A stretch of DNA of 64,000 bases, taken from contig NZ_JAFCJK010000005.1 in assembly GCF_018131005.1 (NCBI RefSeq), positions 434,001-498,000 on the forward strand. Reading direction: 5' to 3'. This DNA is from Bradyrhizobium lablabi (lineage in GTDB: Bacteria > Pseudomonadota > Alphaproteobacteria > Rhizobiales > Xanthobacteraceae). Of the stretch, positions 60,101 through 64,000 are shown one piece after another (position 1 is the first letter of the stretch; every line of letters starts with the position of its first letter). The notes under the pieces are model-generated. The model was not told where the DNA came from. It did not search any database and worked only from the letters and a program-made list of their open reading frames with translations. The position numbers and the translations under genes are program-made.

Positions 60101-60901
60101 TTATTTCTTTTGCGGAAGTTGCTTGGGTAGGCTTTGCTCTTGCTTAGGAAGATTTTGCTCAATCCAAACTTGGATCATCGATTGCACTTCTTTTTGCGTC
60201 AGATTCGGCGCGAGCTTCGCGAGCAGGAAGTATGAGGCGACTCCAACGGCTAACGTTGTCAAGACTATTAGAGCCACAACTTTGAGCCAGTAATTTTTGA
60301 CGATGTGGAGAAGCGCCTGATCGAGTATATCCTTTTTTATCTTCTCAGAGACTTTCCCCGCCATTTCATCTGATAACACTTCAGTATTCAGGAATGTCGC
60401 CGGGAAGCTGCCAATGATCTCATTGTGGCGCTTCTTGATGTATTCCTCTGCACTCATTTTTTCCCGGAATGGCCTGAATTCATTTGGCACCTCCGCGTGT
60501 GTCATGAAGGCCACCCGAAAAAACTCCTCCCCTTTTCTCAAGGGCACGTCGTTTTTCGAGAAGTTTATAACGATAGAACCGATAGGTCCTTCGAAATCAG
60601 CGTCCACCATCCCCACATCGAGAGCAAGCAGGCCCTGTTTCGTAAACGTACTCCGGAGCGTGACCAGCGCAGTTATCTCATGGGACTTAATGCTGAAAAC
60701 TTCTTTAGAGACCACCCAAGCCACTTGGCGCGGCTTGACCACCAGCATTTCGAGTGGCTTTTTGAAATCGAAGTTTTTCGCCTCTTCCCCAACTGGTATG
60801 ATCGCTCCGATAGTGAGGTAATAGCTAGAGTTTTTAATATGGCTTCTATCTGCGTCCTTAAGTAGATTCTGCTTCAGAATCTCATCTCCCACGATCAGCA
60901 T
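60101..60901 (-). CDS. dUTPase/dCTP deaminase-fold protein with C-terminal membrane anchor
   Basis: A 266-residue protein. Residues 1-155 follow the dCTP deaminase/dUTPase trimer fold: LIVGDEILKQNLLK at the start as in Dcd, VSKEVFSIKSHEITALVTLR, STFTKQGLLALDVGMVDADF (Dcd: SS/R-x-GR/K-GLxxx-T-x-x-x-xDPGFxG) and GPIGSIVINFSKNDVPLRKG. After a helical linker there is one membrane helix (about 208-230, VVALIVLTTLAVGVASYFLL) and a Gln/Pro/Lys tail. The anchor is unusual; ordinary Dcd and Dut are soluble. It is divergent from the dCMP deaminase gene with only 23 bases between start codons. Gene AT content is higher than in its neighbours. Confidence 0.68.
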   Translation of the reverse strand: MLIVGDEILKQNLLKDADRSHIKNSSYYLTIGAIIPVGEEAKNFDFKKPLEMLVVKPRQVAWVVSKEVFSIKSHEITALVTLRSTFTKQGLLALDVGMVDADFEGPIGSIVINFSKNDVPLRKGEEFFRVAFMTHAEVPNEFRPFREKMSAEEYIKKRHNEIIGSFPATFLNTEVLSDEMAGKVSEKIKKDILDQALLHIVKNYWLKVVALIVLTTLAVGVASYFLLAKLAPNLTQKEVQSMIQVWIEQNLPKQEQSLPKQLPQKK

Positions 60902-60924
60902 GTTCTTGGACTCCTGAGGTAGCT

Positions 60925-61434
60925 ATGACGACGTATCAATGCGACAGCTGGGACGCGCGATTCTTTTCGGTTTGTCTACTTCTCAGCACTTGGAGTGAAG
61001 ATCGAAGTCGTCACGTGGGCAGCGTAGTAGTCGGGCCGGGTAACGTAATTTTGGGTACGGGCTACAACGGATTGCCTCGCAACGTATCAGCCGACTACGA
61101 GGCCAGACATTCTCGCGAGAATGGGGAAAAATATCTCTGGTTTGAGCACGCTGAACGCAACGCAATCTACAACATGGCGCGAGCAGGAGTGTCAACCTCA
61201 GGGTGCCGAATGTATGTCAATAATTTCCCTTGCGCCGACTGCGCGCGCGCCATGATCCAGTCTGGCATTGTTCAGTTGAATAGCTTCGCGCCAGACATGA
61301 CGGATGCAAACTTCGCGAGGCACTACAGTGCGGCTGAGACCATGCTTGCAGAGGCGGGAATCGAGGTTAAGCTGTTCGATAAAGATGACGCTTCCTTAAG
61401 CGAGCTTAGGAAGCGCTTCTCTTCACCGCCGTAG
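60925..61434 (+). CDS. Deoxycytidylate (dCMP) deaminase-like protein
   Basis: A 169-residue zinc-dependent deaminase of the dCMP deaminase group, which converts dCMP to dUMP. The zinc site and proton shuttle are EHAERNAIYNMA (H75, E77) and PCADCARAM (C103, C106). The RSRHVGSVVVGPGNVILGTG segment and GYNGLPR are conserved in the family. The C-terminal YSAAETMLAEAGIEV is the usual final helix. It is paired divergently with a membrane-anchored dUTPase/dCTP-deaminase-fold gene; together they point to control of the pyrimidine nucleotide pool, possibly against phage. Confidence 0.88.
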   Translation: MTTYQCDSWDARFFSVCLLLSTWSEDRSRHVGSVVVGPGNVILGTGYNGLPRNVSADYEARHSRENGEKYLWFEHAERNAIYNMARAGVSTSGCRMYVNNFPCADCARAMIQSGIVQLNSFAPDMTDANFARHYSAAETMLAEAGIEVKLFDKDDASLSELRKRFSSPP

Positions 61435-61449
61435 TCCGTCGGCAGAAAC

Positions 61450-62682
61450 TCAGGCTGCAGCTTTAATATCCTCGCACAGCGCCTCGTTGAGCGTCTCGTG
61501 CAGCGACCGTTCGATCACCGTCGCCATTTCGCGCCGTAGGTCGAACTTGTCCCATCGCGCGTATACCGCCGTCACGCCCTTGCGAGTGTGGGCGAGGAGC
61601 GCACCGATCTGTTCGAGCGAGTAACCTGCCCGGTCTAAGATTGTCGCGGCAGTCCGCCGAAGATCGTGCGGCGTCCACCGCTCCATCTCAAGGCCGCTAA
61701 CGATGCGCTGGGCCGCTTCACCTAACTTGTTACGTCCGGCTAGTTTGAAGAGCCGCGTCTGCGGCTCGGTCTTGAGATGCGGCCGCAACAGTTCGAGCGC
61801 CAAGCCGGAGAGCGGCGTAATGAACGGGCTCCCGGCCTTCATGCGCTCGGCGCTGAGCGACCAGTGCGGTCCGTGTTCACTCGGCCCGCTCAGGTCGCGC
61901 AGTTCGCCACCGGTCATGCCCGCCACCATGCCGGGCCGCGCCGCTGTGACGAGGATTAGCCGCAGCGCGGCCGCAACGTCGCCCGAGACCTTGAACCGCT
62001 CCGGCTCGTCGAGGGCGCTCCAGACCTTTCGAATTTCGGCGGTGCTCAGGAAGCGTTCGCGGGCAACCTTGGCACCGCCGGGCGCGGGAAGATCGGCGAA
62101 CGGATTCACGGTTACGAACTTGCGGCCGGGCTGCTTGGCCCATTTGAACAACGCATGGACGATGTGCTTTGTCTGGTTCGCCATGGCTCTCTTGCCGCGC
62201 CGATCTGCGATGTCGAGCAGCATGGCGGCTGCATCGTCGTCGGTGATGGAGGTCGCAAGCCGGTCGTCCCAGCCGTAGACCCGCCCGATGCGCTCCAGCG
62301 TCAGACGAGTCTTGCGGCCGCTGCGATGCGTGCTCAGCTTGGCGTCGTAGTAGAGTTCGACCAGCTCGGCGTAGGTCTTAGTTTTTTTTTCCGCTTCGGC
62401 GCGCTCGGTTTTGGGCGTCAGCGGTGTACCGCCGCCCGCCACGGTCTTGCGTGCGTCGTTGGCGATCTCGCGCGCTCGGGATAGCGGCACGTCCGGGTAA
62501 CGGCCGAGCGTGAGCCAAGTGATCTTGCCCGTACCCTTGTTGCGATAGGCGAAGGCGAACGTCTTGACGGCCTTCGGTGTGATCCGGAGGCACAGGCCGG
62601 GACAGGCGGCGTCCCCGATGGCGTATTGGGCGGCGCGCGGCTGATAGGACCGGATACCGGTGTCGGTGAGCTTCACTTTCAT
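61450..62682 (-). CDS. int: P4-type tyrosine integrase
   Basis: A 410-residue site-specific recombinase that would integrate and excise the element. The N-terminal 90 residues are the DUF4102 arm-binding domain (KLTDTGIRSYQPRAAQYAIG ... LTLGRYPDVPLSRAREIA), the middle is a core-binding SAM-like domain, and the catalytic residues are R249 (TAARPG), H339-x2-R342 (PHDLRR), H365 (LLAHTR) and Y374. All are present, so it should be active. It reads into the element from the right end, 174 bases from the attR core. An inverted repeat (62705-62720) lies in its promoter. Confidence 0.95.
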   Translation of the reverse strand: MKVKLTDTGIRSYQPRAAQYAIGDAACPGLCLRITPKAVKTFAFAYRNKGTGKITWLTLGRYPDVPLSRAREIANDARKTVAGGGTPLTPKTERAEAEKKTKTYAELVELYYDAKLSTHRSGRKTRLTLERIGRVYGWDDRLATSITDDDAAAMLLDIADRRGKRAMANQTKHIVHALFKWAKQPGRKFVTVNPFADLPAPGGAKVARERFLSTAEIRKVWSALDEPERFKVSGDVAAALRLILVTAARPGMVAGMTGGELRDLSGPSEHGPHWSLSAERMKAGSPFITPLSGLALELLRPHLKTEPQTRLFKLAGRNKLGEAAQRIVSGLEMERWTPHDLRRTAATILDRAGYSLEQIGALLAHTRKGVTAVYARWDKFDLRREMATVIERSLHETLNEALCEDIKAAA

Positions 62683-62704
62683 GATGACGTCTCTCAGGGC
62701 TGTT

Positions 62705-62720
62705 GTTAGCGTGCGCTAAC
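62705..62720. promoter_or_regulatory. Inverted repeat upstream of int
   Basis: GTTAGCG-TG-CGCTAAC has perfect 7-base arms, 23 bases before the int ATG. GCTAAC also occurs twice at the left end of the element (51010-51015, 51021-51026). These could be arm-type integrase sites or an operator for int control. Confidence 0.5.
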
Positions 62721-62855
62721 AAAAGGGGCGATACACTAGGGTACGCCGAGTGACGGCAAGAAAGGGGCGAGATACGCCGAAAAGCCTGTAAGTATAGGGG
62801 TTTACGTGTCCCACACCGTATCAGGCCGTCACACCGCGTATCTCAAAATTATTTT

Positions 62856-62876
62856 GCTTCGCTAACCCACCCTACG
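62856..62876. other. Right attachment site core (attR) and right arm of the split repeat
   Basis: GCTTCGCT (62856-62863) matches attL. GCTAACCCACCCTAC (62861-62875) is the exact reverse complement of the left arm at 50875-50889. The DNA to the left (62721-62855) is element DNA without a gene. Confidence 0.68.
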
Positions 62877-63021
62877 CTTTTTCTTCGAGTCTGGTATCCA
62901 TTCCCTGCCGCATGCCTCGGCAGCGACTTCGGCCTTGCGCCGCTTTTCCGTCTATCCTACGCAACCTCTGACCATCACCGCGAAATCTCAGCACGTGCGC
63001 CAATGTCCGCAGGGAGCCGTC

Positions 63022-64000
63022 ATGACCAAGAGCAATGCCCGCACCGGAGGCCAGATCCTCATCGACCAGCTCGTTGCCCAGGGCGTCGAGCGCGTCACCT
63101 GCGTGCCGGGCGAGAGCTATCTCGCGGCCCTCGATGCGCTGCATGACAGCCCGATCGACGTCGTGATTTGCCGCGCCGAGGGTGGGGCGGCGATGATGGC
63201 GGAGGCCTACGGCAAGCTCACCGGCCGCCCGGGCATCTGCTTCGTCACTCGCGGCCCCGGCTCGACCAATGCGAGTCACGGCGTGCACATCGCAATGCAG
63301 GATTCCACCCCGATGATCCTGTTCGTCGGCCAGGTCGATACCGGCATGCGCGACCGCGAGGCGTTTCAGGAACTCGACTACAAGGCGGTGTTCGGCACGA
63401 TGGCGAAATGGGCGGTGGAGATCGATCGCCCCGACCGCATTCCGGAGCTGGTTGCGCGCGCCTTCCGCGTCGCGCTGCAGGGCCGGCCGGGCCCGGTGGT
63501 GATCGCGCTGCCGGAGAACATGCTGACGGAGACGGCGGCGGTCGCGGACGCGCCGCGCGTCGAGCCTGCCGCAAGCTGGCCGGCGCCGGCAGATATCGAG
63601 CGCCTCGGCACCATGCTGGCGGGCGCGAAGGCGCCGATCGTCGTCCTCGGTGGCTCCGGCTGGACCGCGGAGGCGGCATCCGGCATCGCGCGCTTTGCCG
63701 AACGCTTCGACCTGCCGGTCGCGACCTCATTCCGCCGCGCATCGCTGTTCGATGCGGACCATTCGCATTATGCCGGCGACCTCGGCATCGGTCCGAGCCC
63801 GCAGCTCAAGGCACGCATCACCGGGGCCGACGTCATTCTGCTGATCGGCGGCCGGATGTCGGAGATGCCGTCGTCGTCCTACACGCTGCTCGATATTCCG
63901 GTGCCGAGCCAGAAGCTCGTTCATGTGCATCCTGGCTCTGAAGAACTCGGCCGCGTCTATCAGCCGGCGCTCGCGATCCAGGCGACGCCGGCCGCCTTCG
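63022..64000 (+). CDS. Thiamine pyrophosphate enzyme, acetolactate synthase-like (3' end outside window)
   Basis: The N-terminal 326 residues of a TPP-dependent enzyme of the acetolactate synthase/benzoylformate decarboxylase group. The TPP pyrimidine domain reads GGQILIDQLVAQGVERVTCV, PGESYLAALDAL and RAEGGAAMMAEAYGKLTG with the activating Glu near residue 55, then CFVTRGPGSTNASHGVHIAM and a QVD segment. The central TPP_enzyme_M domain starts near 195 (DIERLGTMLAGAKAPIVVLG). The C-terminal cofactor domain is cut off, so the reaction cannot be fixed; a catabolic or IlvB-like role is equally possible. AGGGAG precedes the ATG. It is core sequence to the right of the element. Confidence 0.88.
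   Translation, partial: MTKSNARTGGQILIDQLVAQGVERVTCVPGESYLAALDALHDSPIDVVICRAEGGAAMMAEAYGKLTGRPGICFVTRGPGSTNASHGVHIAMQDSTPMILFVGQVDTGMRDREAFQELDYKAVFGTMAKWAVEIDRPDRIPELVARAFRVALQGRPGPVVIALPENMLTETAAVADAPRVEPAASWPAPADIERLGTMLAGAKAPIVVLGGSGWTAEAASGIARFAERFDLPVATSFRRASLFDADHSHYAGDLGIGPSPQLKARITGADVILLIGGRMSEMPSSSYTLLDIPVPSQKLVHVHPGSEELGRVYQPALAIQATPAAF

Larger units (their letters stand above)
50937..62863. mobile_element. Integrative element of about 11.9 kb (phage satellite-like)
   Basis: Bounded by GCTTCGCT direct repeats and inserted in a palindromic chromosomal repeat; removing 11,919 bases restores a repeat with perfect 15-base inverted arms about 53 bases apart. It carries a P4-type integrase at the right end, reading inward, an AlpA-like regulator, DUF3102, a replication initiator with an internal origin, a lone major capsid gene, a restriction-modification set with Vsr, and two deoxycytidine-nucleotide-related genes. 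No terminase, portal, protease, tail or lysis genes were found. Many genes overlap by ATGA, as in phages. Confidence 0.8.

Overview
The window is high-GC alphaproteobacterial chromosome, most likely Bradyrhizobium or a close relative such as Rhodopseudomonas. The evidence is the core gene set and order (moaA, gph, rpiA, gor; class II DAHP synthase, dgkA, nadE; cysS, GNAT, cimA; Atm1-type exporter, psd, pssA), lineage-typical families (DUF3551, DUF2865, the 'MQRREFITL' ABC substrate-binding family, phasin) and many copies of palindromic intergenic repeats. The species call is inference from recognised families; no database search was possible.

Layout. (1) 1-7.7 kb, core: end of a TRAP transporter (dctM partial, dctQ), moaA, a lipoprotein, gph, rpiA, a DUF2059 protein and glutathione reductase. 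(2) 7.7-33.5 kb, accessory: loosely packed genes with pseudogenes and repeats. It holds ppk2, a phospholipase D/cardiolipin synthase-like protein, DUF3124, small secreted proteins, DUF1254/DUF1214, lipocalin-like, a FixK-like Crp/Fnr regulator, a winged-helix regulator, an FAD oxidoreductase, a peptide-type SBP, a lone caspase-fold candidate, an OafA-type acyltransferase, a tandem universal stress protein, a phasin and an AIPR-family abortive infection protein. Decay is obvious: two damaged copies of one tyrosine recombinase, a frameshifted AraC regulator, a frameshifted SBP remnant and a remnant of a second gor. Three perfect TTGAT-N4-ATCAA boxes lie upstream of ppk2 and two small secreted-protein genes, and the local FixK-like regulator carries the E-x2-SR recognition helix expected to read them, so this looks like a low-oxygen/stress regulon. 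(3) 33.5-50.9 kb, core: aromatic amino acid, NAD, Cys-tRNA, isoleucine and phospholipid genes. A 16-codon upstream ORF with two Cys codons precedes cysS.

(4) 50.94-62.86 kb: an integrative element of about 11.9 kb that has split a palindromic chromosomal repeat. An 8-bp direct repeat (GCTTCGCT) borders it, and removing it restores a repeat with perfect 15-bp inverted arms. It encodes, from left to right, an AlpA-like regulator, a DUF3102 protein, a replication initiator with an iteron/AT-rich origin inside its own gene, several overlapping small genes, a solitary HK97-type major capsid protein, a Vsr/C5-methyltransferase/endonuclease restriction-modification set, a divergent pair made of a membrane-anchored dUTPase/dCTP-deaminase-fold protein and a dCMP deaminase, and a P4-type integrase. 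No terminase, portal, protease or tail gene was seen. It reads as a phage satellite or minimal phage-derived element with a defence cargo and is the best candidate here for an undescribed system. (5) From 62.9 kb the core resumes with a thiamine-pyrophosphate enzyme cut by the window end.
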